Positions 8,403 through 15,504 of a DNA stretch of 35,362 bases are shown in pieces (the first letter of the stretch is position 1; each line of letters begins with the position of its first letter). The position numbers and the translations under genes were made by a program. The stretch covers positions 3,539-38,900 of the forward strand of contig JAESRX010000092.1 of assembly GCA_016764435.1 (NCBI GenBank), in the 5' to 3' direction. Under the pieces are notes generated by a model, which saw only the letters and a list, made by a program, of their open reading frames with translations, was not told where the DNA came from and did no database searches. The DNA comes from Flavobacteriaceae bacterium (GTDB taxonomy: Bacteria > Bacteroidota > Bacteroidia > Flavobacteriales > Flavobacteriaceae).

Positions 8403-9830
8403 ATGAGTTTTAGTAGTTTATTAATAATGAGACACGAAATGCTCCTTTTAGTACTAATATTGTTACTAATAGCAGGAGAAATATTTATACCAAAGCACAA
8501 AAAATCGAGTTTGGTACACTTGGCAATCTTCCTTTTTGGAATCCATACTGCCGTCGGTTTTTTACCCGCGGATACCGAAACATTGTTTGGAGGTTCCTTT
8601 AGAACCAACGACATGATACACTTATTTAAAAACATCCTTAATGTAGGTGTGTTGATTTTATTGTTACAATCCGCAGATTGGATTACAGATAAATTAATTG
8701 GCGCTGAAAAAGGGACCGAATTCTTTATCTTGTTATTCTCCTCTTTATTAGGAATGTACTTTATGATTTCGGCAGGAGATTTCTTGATGTTTTACATTGG
8801 ATTGGAATTATCTACCTTACCCGTAGCAGCCTTAGTAGCCTTTGATGCTGGGAAAAGAAAATCAAGTGAAGCAGGAGTTAAAATGATTTTATCTGCGGCC
8901 TTAGCCAGTGGAATTTCACTTTTTGGAATTTCGCTTTTATACGCAGCCACAGGATCTATTTACTTTGATGTAATGGCTATATCCATGACGTCCTCTAGTT
9001 TAAGTATTTTAGGTTTTGTATTGTTTTTTGCAGGCTTAGGATTTAAAATTTCCTTAGCGCCATTCCACTTTTGGACGGCGGATGTATACGAAGGAGCACC
9101 TATTCCGGTGGCCTCTTTCCTATCTGTGATTTCCAAAGGAGCTGCGGTATTTATTTTATTGATATTGATGTTTACCGTCATGCGCCCATTAATTGACGCT
9201 TGGCAAAACATGCTGTACGCTATTGCGATTCTTACCATGACTATTGGTAATATATTCGCCTTACGTCAGAAAAACATGAAGCGTTTCTTAGCCTATTCCT
9301 CCATTGCGCAAGCAGGATTTATATTGTTAGGATTGATTGCAGGAACGCAGTTAGGAGCGAGTTCTATCATCTATTTTGTATTGATTTACATCTTTTCTAA
9401 TCTGGCTGTTTTTGGCGTGGTACAAGCCATCTCAAATAAAACAGGTTTGGAACACATGGACGATTATAATGGATTTTATCGCACCAATCCTATGTTGAGT
9501 TTGATCATGCTATTGGGTTTATTCTCCTTAGCAGGAATTCCACCAGCCGCAGGATTTTTCGGTAAATTCTTCTTGTACACAGCCGCAGCAAGTGAAGGCT
9601 ATTATTTATTGGTATTTTTAGCGGTAGTGAATGTAACTATCTCCCTGTACTATTATTTAATCGTACTAAGAGCGATGTTTATTAGAACAAACGACCATCC
9701 AATACCGTATTTTAAAAACAGTTTATACATGCGTTTGGGATTAGCCCTTACCGTCATCGGTATTTTAGCCATTGGGATGTATAGCCCTATTTATGAATAC
9801 ATTCACTCTATTAGTTCTCTTTTAAATTAA
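8403..9830 (+). CDS. nuoN: NADH-quinone oxidoreductase subunit N
   Basis: This is the third antiporter-like pump subunit, 475 residues, with about 14 hydrophobic helices. Visible motifs are YIGLELSTLPVAALVAF (helix-5 glutamate), PFHFWTADVYEGAPIPVASF with the subsequent SKGAA lysine, and FSLAGIPPAAGFFGKF. It lies 20 bp after nuoM and 4 bp before the following small gene. It completes the nuoA-D plus nuoH-N set. Confidence 0.95.
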   Translation: MSFSSLLIMRHEMLLLVLILLLIAGEIFIPKHKKSSLVHLAIFLFGIHTAVGFLPADTETLFGGSFRTNDMIHLFKNILNVGVLILLLQSADWITDKLIGAEKGTEFFILLFSSLLGMYFMISAGDFLMFYIGLELSTLPVAALVAFDAGKRKSSEAGVKMILSAALASGISLFGISLLYAATGSIYFDVMAISMTSSSLSILGFVLFFAGLGFKISLAPFHFWTADVYEGAPIPVASFLSVISKGAAVFILLILMFTVMRPLIDAWQNMLYAIAILTMTIGNIFALRQKNMKRFLAYSSIAQAGFILLGLIAGTQLGASSIIYFVLIYIFSNLAVFGVVQAISNKTGLEHMDDYNGFYRTNPMLSLIMLLGLFSLAGIPPAAGFFGKFFLYTAAASEGYYLLVFLAVVNVTISLYYYLIVLRAMFIRTNDHPIPYFKNSLYMRLGLALTVIGILAIGMYSPIYEYIHSISSLLN

Positions 9831-9834
9831 GATT

Positions 9835-10164
9835 ATGGCATTAGCAGGAAAACACACATTTGGTTCTATCGGTGATGTCCGCGTTACCTTTGTAGAAAAA
9901 AAGATATCAGAAGAACGTATGACTTTCTTAAAAGCATTGTTAAAACACAACGGCTTTGAAGTTGTTTTACAAGAAGAGAAACGCAAGTCGGAGGAAGACC
10001 CACAATTGTACACTGTAGGTGTTACAGACATGGTTTTTAACCCTACTACTTATGTTTTTGAAAGGCGCTTAAAAACCTTTGACAATAAAAAAGTAACTCA
10101 GGATTATTGGAATCAAGAATCGGATGAAGTAAATCCGATGTATTGGAAGAATGAGGCTAAGTAG
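9835..10164 (+). CDS. small uncharacterised protein at the end of the complex I operon
   Basis: This encodes a soluble 109-residue protein that I cannot assign to a named family. It has no signal peptide, no transmembrane segment and no cysteines, so it is not a ferredoxin or thioredoxin-like carrier. The N-terminal half (about residues 10-50) alternates strand and helix: GDVRVTFVEKK, then a charged helix with ERMTFLKALLKHNGFEV, then VVLQEEKRK. A second block, YTVGVTDMVFNPTTYVFERR (about 59-78), is followed by an acidic, aromatic tail (YWNQESDEVNPMYW). It starts 4 bp after nuoN and ends before a strong terminator, so it is very probably co-transcribed with complex I. An assembly, stability or docking role is plausible but unproven. 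Confidence 0.85.
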   Translation: MALAGKHTFGSIGDVRVTFVEKKISEERMTFLKALLKHNGFEVVLQEEKRKSEEDPQLYTVGVTDMVFNPTTYVFERRLKTFDNKKVTQDYWNQESDEVNPMYWKNEAK

Positions 10165-10236
10165 GAATAAGTTGTAAGTAAGCAACTTTTCGAAAACGTA
10201 GCTTACAACAAAAGAACGAAATTACTTTTATATAAA

Positions 10237-10267
10237 AACACGCTCCTTTTTAGGGCGTGTTTTTTTT
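10237..10267 (+). terminator. intrinsic terminator of the complex I operon
   Basis: A nine-base-pair stem (AACACGCTC paired with GGGCGTGTT, one T-G pair) with a 7-nt T-rich loop is followed by a run of eight T residues. It lies 72 bp after the last gene of the operon and should end the nuo transcript. Confidence 0.85.
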
Positions 10268-10304
10268 ATGAAATTATTTATAAGGCAAACAGCTGTTTGA
10301 TATA

Positions 10305-10387
10305 TTTGGGCGTTCCCTAAGGGTCGGGCTATCCGCTATATCTTTTTTTAAAAATAAAAAAAAGGATGCCACTGCTATCCCTAACGC
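10305..10387 (+). repeat. dispersed repeat, copy A
   Basis: This copy begins TTTGGGCGTTCCC and continues through AAGGGTCGGGCTATCCGCTA. It then has a T-run/A-run spacer and ends in a TATCCCTAACGC block. The same ordered blocks occur in inverse orientation at 15234-15341. The two outer blocks are almost identical while the middle differs in sequence but keeps the T-run/A-run shape. No ORF crosses it. I recall similar intergenic repeats in other flavobacterial genomes, but I cannot confirm that here. The whole 10268-10477 stretch contains only this element and the smaller repeat at 10432-10467. Confidence 0.75.
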
Positions 10388-10431
10388 AACAGCACTTGAC
10401 TATAGAATATCAATTAAAAACGAATCACGGC

Positions 10432-10467
10432 GCAAGAGTTCAAAGTCAGGAGACTTCGTACAGCGAG
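10432..10467 (-). repeat. short hairpin repeat, copy 1 (after the 86-aa ORF)
   Basis: About 35 nt shared with 10882-10917. On the plus strand it reads GCAAGAGTTCAAAGTCAGGA then GACTTCGTACAGCG. The core AAGTC-AGGA-GACTT forms a small stem-loop. The other copy keeps the stem with a G-T pair replacing an A-T pair. It lies just downstream of the stop of the minus-strand ORF at 10478-10738. Confidence 0.6.
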
Positions 10468-10477
10468 TAACAAAACA

Positions 10478-10738
10478 CTATCTTTTCAACCTTTTTAATT
10501 GTAAAATTTTATCGTCAACAAAAACCCTACAAGTTATAGACATTGAACCACCTAAATGTGCTTTTATGTTTTTTCGTTCTCCATTTTTATTGATTACATG
10601 TCCAGTTAAGTCAGACCCAAACAAACCGAATTTTTCATCTTGTAATTCATTATTTACAAATAATTTTTCACCGTCAAACCAAGTATTAACAACTTTTATT
10701 TCAGTATTTTCATAGCTACCTATCCATTCACTTTGCAT
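10478..10738 (-). CDS. small hypothetical beta-rich protein
   Basis: This is an 86-residue ORF that I do not recognise with confidence. It has no signal peptide or membrane segment. The pattern suggests alternating beta strands: IKVVNTWFDGEKLFVNNELQD, then FGLFGSDLTGHVI, then IKAHLGGSMSITCRVFVDDKILQLK. Its composition looks like a real protein rather than a random frame. It starts with ATG (MQSEWIG) and stops directly before a hairpin repeat, which resembles the arrangement of the neighbouring fragment at 10923-11055. Likely cytoplasmic; function unknown. Confidence 0.55.
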   Translation of the reverse strand: MQSEWIGSYENTEIKVVNTWFDGEKLFVNNELQDEKFGLFGSDLTGHVINKNGERKNIKAHLGGSMSITCRVFVDDKILQLKRLKR

Positions 10739-10742
10739 AATT

Positions 10743-10814
10743 GTATGTTTTTATAATTAGTACTCATTTAGCTATTATTGTTACATTTTTCAGCTAATTA
10801 TTCATAAAACATAC
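10743..10814. repeat. imperfect inverted repeat beside the small ORF start
   Basis: The left arm GTATGTTTTTATAATTAG (10743-10760) is partly complementary to the right arm at 10794-10814, with a three-base insertion. The spacer is about 33 nt. It lies directly upstream of the 86-aa minus-strand ORF, so it could be a leader structure or a decayed element end. Significance is uncertain in such AT-rich sequence. Confidence 0.35.
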
Positions 10815-10881
10815 TGCAATTTTAAATAGCATGTCCACAACGACACAAATTTATCATGAGAAGTGGCGAGTAATAGTGTGA

Positions 10882-10917
10882 CAGCAAGCGCTCAAAGTCA
10901 GGAGGCTTTGTACAGCG
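10882..10917 (-). repeat. short hairpin repeat, copy 2
   Basis: On the plus strand this reads GCAAGCGCTCAAAGTCAGGA then GGCTTTGTACAGCG, matching copy 1 at 10432-10467 in almost every position. The stem AAGTC/GGCTT stays paired by a T-G wobble. In the minus-strand reading direction it follows the short coding remnant at 10923-11055. Confidence 0.6.
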
Positions 10918-10922
10918 GAAGC

Positions 10923-11055
10923 ACCCAGAACGGGCTCTTATTTTCTTTTTTTCATCGAAAGCTGTTTTTCTAAGAAATGGAACCCAAACATGCCATTCCC
11001 TTGAGTTTTGAATCTCCGAGAAGTTGTTTTCAATTGTATCGAATCCATCTTCCAT
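10923..11055 (-). pseudogene. possible gene fragment running into a repeat
   Basis: The open frame starting at 11055 (MEDGFDTIENNFSEIQNS) looks protein-like for about 42 residues, up to roughly EKKKIRAR. It then continues into the hairpin repeat, where the translation (Cys, Pro, Arg and Leu-rich) no longer looks like a protein. The frame formally ends at 10822. I read it as the N-terminal remnant of an unknown gene cut off by the repeat. It could also be a non-coding frame. No function can be given. Confidence 0.3.
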
Positions 11056-11149
11056 TAAACCGATATGTAATGCCCGTATTGCAAAAACTCAAATTAATGT
11101 TCCTTTACCTTCAGTGCTCCTATCAACCGTATGCTAGACCTCCGTTTTT

Positions 11150-11395
11150 TTAAGGAGTCACTTCAATTAGTTCAAATTTATGAATTCCATTAAATCCATT
11201 CAGTTTTAAAAACCTAAATTGAATTATTTCACTCGGAATATATTTTTCTACTAGATACCTTATTGATACGTTTCCGCCTTTCGCTCCAACGTTAATTTCG
11301 CCTTCGAATTTCATTGCTGGCCCTTTCTCTTTTAGACAAATGCTGTCATTCTGAGTCGCTAAGAACTTCCGTAATTCCGTCACATTACTTATCAA
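11150..11395 (-). pseudogene. truncated SRPBCC-like (polyketide cyclase/START) protein
   Basis: This 81-residue frame resembles the middle of a subfamily of SRPBCC ligand-binding proteins. The block GPAMKFEGEINVGAKGG leads to IRYLVEKYIPSEIIQFRF, then GFNGIHKFELIEV, matching the central strands of the fold as I remember it. Full-length members are about 140-160 residues. Here both ends are missing: the frame starts only at a TTG (11395), with an open but unconvincing extension upstream, and stops right after the EVTP strand, losing the long C-terminal helix. It is probably a pseudogene. Family assignment is from pattern memory and is moderate. Confidence 0.45.
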
Positions 11396-11617
11396 CTGGT
11401 TTCCTGTTCGTTTATAAATATTTAAGACGCTCCATTTATTATAATTTTAATTTTCGTGAATGTTGCACTACGCTTGCAGCCCAAACCCTTCTAGTAAAAC
11501 CTTAGGGTCTCTCTAGATACGCAATAATACTCTCGTTAAAACCACAATAATACCGCATGTTACAATTCGAATATCGTAAACAAAAAACACTTTTCATATA
11601 ACCACCATCCTAGTCAC

Positions 11618-11648
11618 AAAAAAGCACGCTCCGTTTACGGGAGCGTGC
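11618..11648 (-). terminator. intrinsic terminator of the M24 peptidase gene
   Basis: On the minus strand a stem GCACGCTCC paired with GGAGCGTGC (7-nt loop) is followed by six T residues. It is located 24 bp after the peptidase stop codon. The rest of 11396-11617 shows no convincing gene. Confidence 0.85.
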
Positions 11649-11671
11649 CTATACTATAAACTATCTTCTAA

Positions 11672-12883
11672 TTATAAATCAAAAGGATTCTCAATAGATT
11701 TCATAGGTTGTGTGAACCATTTCGGACCCGTTGCTGTCATATAAAAATGATCTTCATGTCGAATTCCAAATTCTCCAGGTACACAAATCATAGGTTCGTT
11801 ACTCAATACCATTCCTTCTTTTAAAATGGTGTTGTTTCCTCGTACCAAATAAGGGAATTCATGGATATCTAAACCTGTACCATGCCCTACTCTGTGAGGT
11901 AAACCAGGTAAATCATAGTCTGGACTCAATCCATTTGCTGCCAATGTTTTTCTTGCCGCATCATCTACAGATCCACAAGTAGCTCCAATTTGAGCTGCAT
12001 TAAAAGCAGCCAATTGAGTGGCTTTTTCTAAATCCCAAATCTCTTTTTGTCTTGGACTTGGAGTCCCAAAAACATAGGTTCTAGTGATGTCTGAAATATA
12101 ACCTAGAACTTGACAGCCTGTATCCACCAATACAATTTCATCCGCGGCTAAATTTTTAGCTACGTCTACTCCATGTGGAAATTGTGAATCCTCTCCAAAC
12201 AATACAATCACAAAATAAGAACCTTCTTTCGCGCCTGCTTTGATATGCGCTTTATGAATAAATGTTTCTACTTCTTTAACCGAGATACCAACACGCATAA
12301 TTTTCGCTGCTGCCTTTTGTACCACTATGGTCATCTCTTTTGCACGTTGAATGATTGCAATTTCGTTTTCTGATTTTTGCATTCTACAACCCGCTGTTAT
12401 AGGTTCAGCACTTATAAAATTATAGGCTGTATTTTCTTTTACCAAGCCATCTGCTAAAAAGAAACTCGCAGATTCATCGATCGCTACGGTTCCGTTTTCA
12501 AAACCATGTTCTTTAAGAATCGCACCTACTAATGCATACGGGCTTTCGTGCTCTTCCCAGCATTTCAACGCTCCTTCTATCAATCTATATTTTAAAAAAG
12601 TACCGTCTTCAAATTTAGGAACAATATATTCCAAGGTTCCATTTTGAGTTAAAATAGCCCCCACCATTCGTTCAGAAGCATTCCACTTTGTTCCTGTGAA
12701 ATAATACAAATTTGTTCCTGCATTTATATACGTAGCTACCACATTTTGCGCTTGCATTAAACGTGCTGCCTTCGCTATTCGCAATTGGTATTCTTCCTTT
12801 TTTATAGGCTGTACACCTACGGTCATATCTGATATTTTCGCCAATTCTATTTCGGCCGTTGAGCCACCTATACCTATTGTCAT
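11672..12883 (-). CDS. M24 family metallopeptidase (Xaa-Pro aminopeptidase-like)
   Basis: This is a cytoplasmic di-metal aminopeptidase of the creatinase/prolidase-like M24 family, 403 residues. The N-terminal creatinase domain covers about residues 30-165, and the pita-bread catalytic domain about 175-390. All five metal ligands are visible: D254 (VDTG), D265 (SDITRT), H334 (GHGTGLDIHE), E363 (SNEP) and E377 (RHEDH). There is no signal peptide. It probably cleaves N-terminal residues before proline, but the exact substrate cannot be read from sequence. It is transcribed alone, with its own terminator downstream, and divergently from the exported gene pair at 13148. Confidence 0.88.
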   Translation of the reverse strand: MTIGIGGSTAEIELAKISDMTVGVQPIKKEEYQLRIAKAARLMQAQNVVATYINAGTNLYYFTGTKWNASERMVGAILTQNGTLEYIVPKFEDGTFLKYRLIEGALKCWEEHESPYALVGAILKEHGFENGTVAIDESASFFLADGLVKENTAYNFISAEPITAGCRMQKSENEIAIIQRAKEMTIVVQKAAAKIMRVGISVKEVETFIHKAHIKAGAKEGSYFVIVLFGEDSQFPHGVDVAKNLAADEIVLVDTGCQVLGYISDITRTYVFGTPSPRQKEIWDLEKATQLAAFNAAQIGATCGSVDDAARKTLAANGLSPDYDLPGLPHRVGHGTGLDIHEFPYLVRGNNTILKEGMVLSNEPMICVPGEFGIRHEDHFYMTATGPKWFTQPMKSIENPFDL

Positions 12884-13104
12884 TTGATCTGTTTTTTAGA
12901 CTATGAAAGGTAGAACATATTTCTTGTTGACTCCAGTAATTCACCATTATGTATCACTATTGGTGTATAATGTATTACTTGTAGAAGCTTTTGTATTCTA
13001 GAAAACTTCCTGCCTAATAAACGCCACCAAATAAAATAATTCAAGTCCCTTAACAGAAGATAAGTCTCCTGATAATTGTCAGTAACCATAAGCATATATT
13101 ATGC

Positions 13105-13112
13105 TACTTTTG
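13105..13112 (+). promoter_or_regulatory. candidate -7 promoter box
   Basis: TACTTTTG matches the Bacteroidetes -7 consensus TAnnTTTG and lies 36 bp before the ATG at 13148. No good -33 TTG is seen at the usual spacing, so support is partial. Confidence 0.4.
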
Positions 13113-13147
13113 TTTCCAAACAATTCAGATCAATTAAACTTAAAACA

Positions 13148-13891
13148 ATGAAACACCTATTACAACTACTAGCCATTTTTCTTTTAATAATCTCTTGTAA
13201 AGACGATGCTAAAACAACAGAAACTACCGCAAAGAATGTTCATAAAATTGTAGCCGAAGAAGTACTACACGTATCTGAATATAGCTATATAAAATTCACT
13301 AAGGACAATAAAGAAAACTGGGTAGCTGTTCCTAGTACTCCTATCCAAACAGGAAAAACATATTATTACGGAACTGCTATCGAAATGAAAAATTTTGAAA
13401 GTAAGGATTTAAATAGAACATTTGAAACCGTTTATTTCGCACAAAGAATCAGTGTAAATGAAGAAGGTGCTATTGAAGGATCTAAGGTAAACCCACACGG
13501 CGAAGGGATGCACAATGCCCCTGCTGCAAACAATGCACATGCCACACCAAAGAAAAATACAAGCAGTCCTAAAAAAGAGATAAAAGTAACAAAGGCTGCC
13601 AATGGAATAGACATTGCAACCTTGTTAAAAAACAAAGCCTCTTATGCTAACAAAACAGTAATTATTAAAGCTGAAGTCGTAAAATACAGTCCTTCTATTA
13701 TGAATTCAAACTGGTTCCATATTCAAGATGGTTCTAACTTTGATGGAGAATTTGACCTTACTGTTACCACTAAAGAAGTCGTAAAAGTTGGGGATGTTAT
13801 AACTCTAAAAGCAACTGTAACACTAGACAAGGATTTCGGAGCTGGATACTTTTACAAGGTAATTTTAGAAAACGCTACTCTCACAAAATAA
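13148..13891 (+). CDS. exported lipoprotein, NrfJ-like region plus OB-fold domain
   Basis: This 247-residue protein has a lipoprotein signal (LLIISC, Cys at about 17). Two domains can be seen. Residues about 30-100 (YSYIKF, NWVAVPSTP, FESKDLNRTFETVYF) resemble a region that I associate with NrfJ-like proteins found near multihaem cytochromes. Residues about 155-245 look like an OB-fold (VIIKAEVVKYSPSI, NWFHIQDGS, DLTVTT, VGDVITLKA, DKDFGAGYFY). The linker between them is rich in His, Asn, Ala and Lys. The ATG at 13148 is chosen because it begins the signal peptide; an upstream in-frame ATG at 13076 adds a non-signal extension. It is followed 13 bp later by a paralogue. Role unknown. Confidence 0.8.
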   Translation: MKHLLQLLAIFLLIISCKDDAKTTETTAKNVHKIVAEEVLHVSEYSYIKFTKDNKENWVAVPSTPIQTGKTYYYGTAIEMKNFESKDLNRTFETVYFAQRISVNEEGAIEGSKVNPHGEGMHNAPAANNAHATPKKNTSSPKKEIKVTKAANGIDIATLLKNKASYANKTVIIKAEVVKYSPSIMNSNWFHIQDGSNFDGEFDLTVTTKEVVKVGDVITLKATVTLDKDFGAGYFYKVILENATLTK

Positions 13892-13904
13892 ACCCTCTAT
13901 AAAA

Positions 13905-14624
13905 ATGAAGAAAATAGTTAACCTTTCCCTAATAGTCATCTGCTTTATAGCAAGTACTGTTACTTTTGCACAATCTCCCAACCCACATGCAGCAAGTGGT
14001 CTTAAAAAAGTAATTGTACAAGAAATTTTACAAGTTACCGGATACACCTATTTAAATGTATTGGAAGATGGTGAAAAAAAATGGCTGGCTGTACCTACAA
14101 TCGAAGCAAAACTAGGGGAGTCTTTTTACTATAAAGGCGGTATGGAAATGCCCCAATTTGAAAGTAAAGAATTAAACAAAACTTTTGACACAGTACTTTT
14201 TTTAAGTAATATAACCAGTGCCAGCAGCATTGACCCAAGTAAAGGAATCGTTGAGAAAAAAGAAGCCACGCCTGTTAAACAAGGAAAAAAAGCAACTTTA
14301 GAGCAATTAACCATGACAATAGCTACTGTAGAAGGCGCTATTACAATTGAAGAATTGTTTAAAAACAAAAAACTTTACGGAGGTAAAAAAGTGATGATAA
14401 AAGGAGAAGTTACCAAATTCGCTAGTGGAATTATGGGTAAAAACTGGTCTCACTTTCAAGATGGAACTAGCCACGAAGGCTTGTACGATTTAATGATTAC
14501 TACTCAGGAACAAGTACTGGTTGGTGATGTCGTAATTTTCGAAGGAACTGTAGCCTTAGATAAAGATTTTGGAGCTGGATACTTTTACCCTGTAATCGTA
14601 GAAGCTGGCGTTATTAAGAAATAA
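13905..14624 (+). CDS. secreted paralogue with NrfJ-like region and OB-fold domain
   Basis: This 239-residue protein is a tandem paralogue of the preceding gene. It carries a Sec signal peptide ending in TVTFAQ and has no lipobox cysteine, so it should be periplasmic rather than lipid-anchored. It shares YTYL, KWLAVP, FESKELNKTFDTVLF in the N-terminal part and VMIKGEVTKFASGIMGKNWSHFQDG, LMITTQE, DKDFGAGYFYPV in the OB-fold part. The His-rich linker of the first copy is replaced by a Lys/Thr-rich one. It is probably co-transcribed with its partner and ends before a terminator. No catalytic residues are evident. Confidence 0.82.
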   Translation: MKKIVNLSLIVICFIASTVTFAQSPNPHAASGLKKVIVQEILQVTGYTYLNVLEDGEKKWLAVPTIEAKLGESFYYKGGMEMPQFESKELNKTFDTVLFLSNITSASSIDPSKGIVEKKEATPVKQGKKATLEQLTMTIATVEGAITIEELFKNKKLYGGKKVMIKGEVTKFASGIMGKNWSHFQDGTSHEGLYDLMITTQEQVLVGDVVIFEGTVALDKDFGAGYFYPVIVEAGVIKK

Positions 14625-14667
14625 GAAAAACCCCCACAACCCTATAACCCCACAACCCCACAGTGTT

Positions 14668-14704
14668 AACACCATCAGAATTATTTTTTGATGGTGTTTT
14701 TTTT
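14668..14704 (+). terminator. intrinsic terminator of the tandem OB-fold pair
   Basis: The ten-base-pair stem AACACCATCA/TGATGGTGTT with an A/T-rich loop is followed by eight or more T residues. It lies 43 bp after the second paralogue. Confidence 0.85.
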
Positions 14705-15233
14705 GTTAGTTACCTCCTTTTTTTAGTCAATAACACAGCGTTCTCCTCACCTCAACAAAGGATGATTAAAGCAATCAAAGAGCTACTTTAGAAGTCAATA
14801 CAAACAAGAAGCACACACTTAACTACACAGAGAATAGCACGGTCTTAAAACCTCTAATTAAAGGAGGAATTACTATTAAATTCTGTGATTACTATTGATA
14901 AATTTATATAACAATGCGCGCTCTATACTAGCTCTTGTTGAGTTATTCTGTGAGAACTAATAGAGAAAAACTACCATTAACGTTTCTCCTTAAATCCGCT
15001 TTTCGACGGGGGATTTTGAATGAAAAAAGCACTCCCGTTAACGTTTTAGCTTAGAAAAAATCTAACTGTAATTTTTTACTTATTTTTCAAAAAAAGCAAT
15101 AGAAAGCCACTCGATTTGAAGAGAATACACCGTCATAATTTACACTTGATTTTTTAAAAAACAGGATCCATCACACTTTCCGTGTCTGCGTATCCTTTAT
15201 CCTTAGGGTCCTTTTTTCTGGAGATACTACGAT
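14705..15233. other. intergenic stretch without a recognisable gene
   Basis: No frame here looks protein-coding and no tRNA-like cloverleaf was seen. It holds small potential hairpins only, for example GGAT/ATCC enclosing ACAC/GTGT at about 15163-15194. The stretch is mixed in composition and resembles decayed sequence like 10.3-11.6 kb. Confidence 0.5.
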
Positions 15234-15341
15234 GCGCGCGTTAGGGATAGAAGCGGTTACCCTGCAACTTTTTTTCTTTTAAAAAAGTGAAGCGTAGTAG
15301 CGGATAGCCCGACCCTTGGGGAACGCCCAAATTAAGCGCGC
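15234..15341 (-). repeat. dispersed repeat, copy B (inverted relative to copy A)
   Basis: Read on the minus strand it contains TTTGGGCGTTCCCCAAGGG, then TCGGGCTATCCGCTA, then a T-run/A-run middle, then TATCCCTAACGC, the same block order as at 10305-10387. In this copy the element is bounded by GCGCGC at both ends, which could close an outer stem. It lies in intergenic DNA beyond the cytochrome gene. Confidence 0.75.
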
Positions 15342-15414
15342 TAGCTGACGTTAAGAATCCGTCATTACTAGTACTTGTTTTATAAAAAACGCCCTCACTC
15401 AAGAAGCTTTTCAT

Positions 15415-15448
15415 TAAAAAAACGATTTAAAATCGTGAGAAAACTCAC
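15415..15448 (-). terminator. terminator of the NHL/cytochrome unit
   Basis: On the minus strand two adjoining small hairpins (GTGAG-TTTT-CTCAC and ACGATT/AATCGT) are followed by a run of seven T residues, about 60 bp after the cytochrome stop. This fits an intrinsic terminator with a weak stem. Confidence 0.6.
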
Positions 15449-15504
15449 CACTCTAAACCGTTTTATATTATTTCAGAAATTTATGAGCCTCAAACAGCTA
15501 TAAA

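Noticed and set aside
10432-10917. Classical integron attC sites or a CRISPR array
   Set aside because: There are only two repeat copies, about 450 bp apart, without attC core sites, regular spacers, cas genes or an integron integrase.
14841-14885. CCTC/GAGG pairing near 14850 as a terminator or riboswitch
   Set aside because: The stem is only four base pairs in AT-rich DNA, without a T-tract and without a nearby gene to control.
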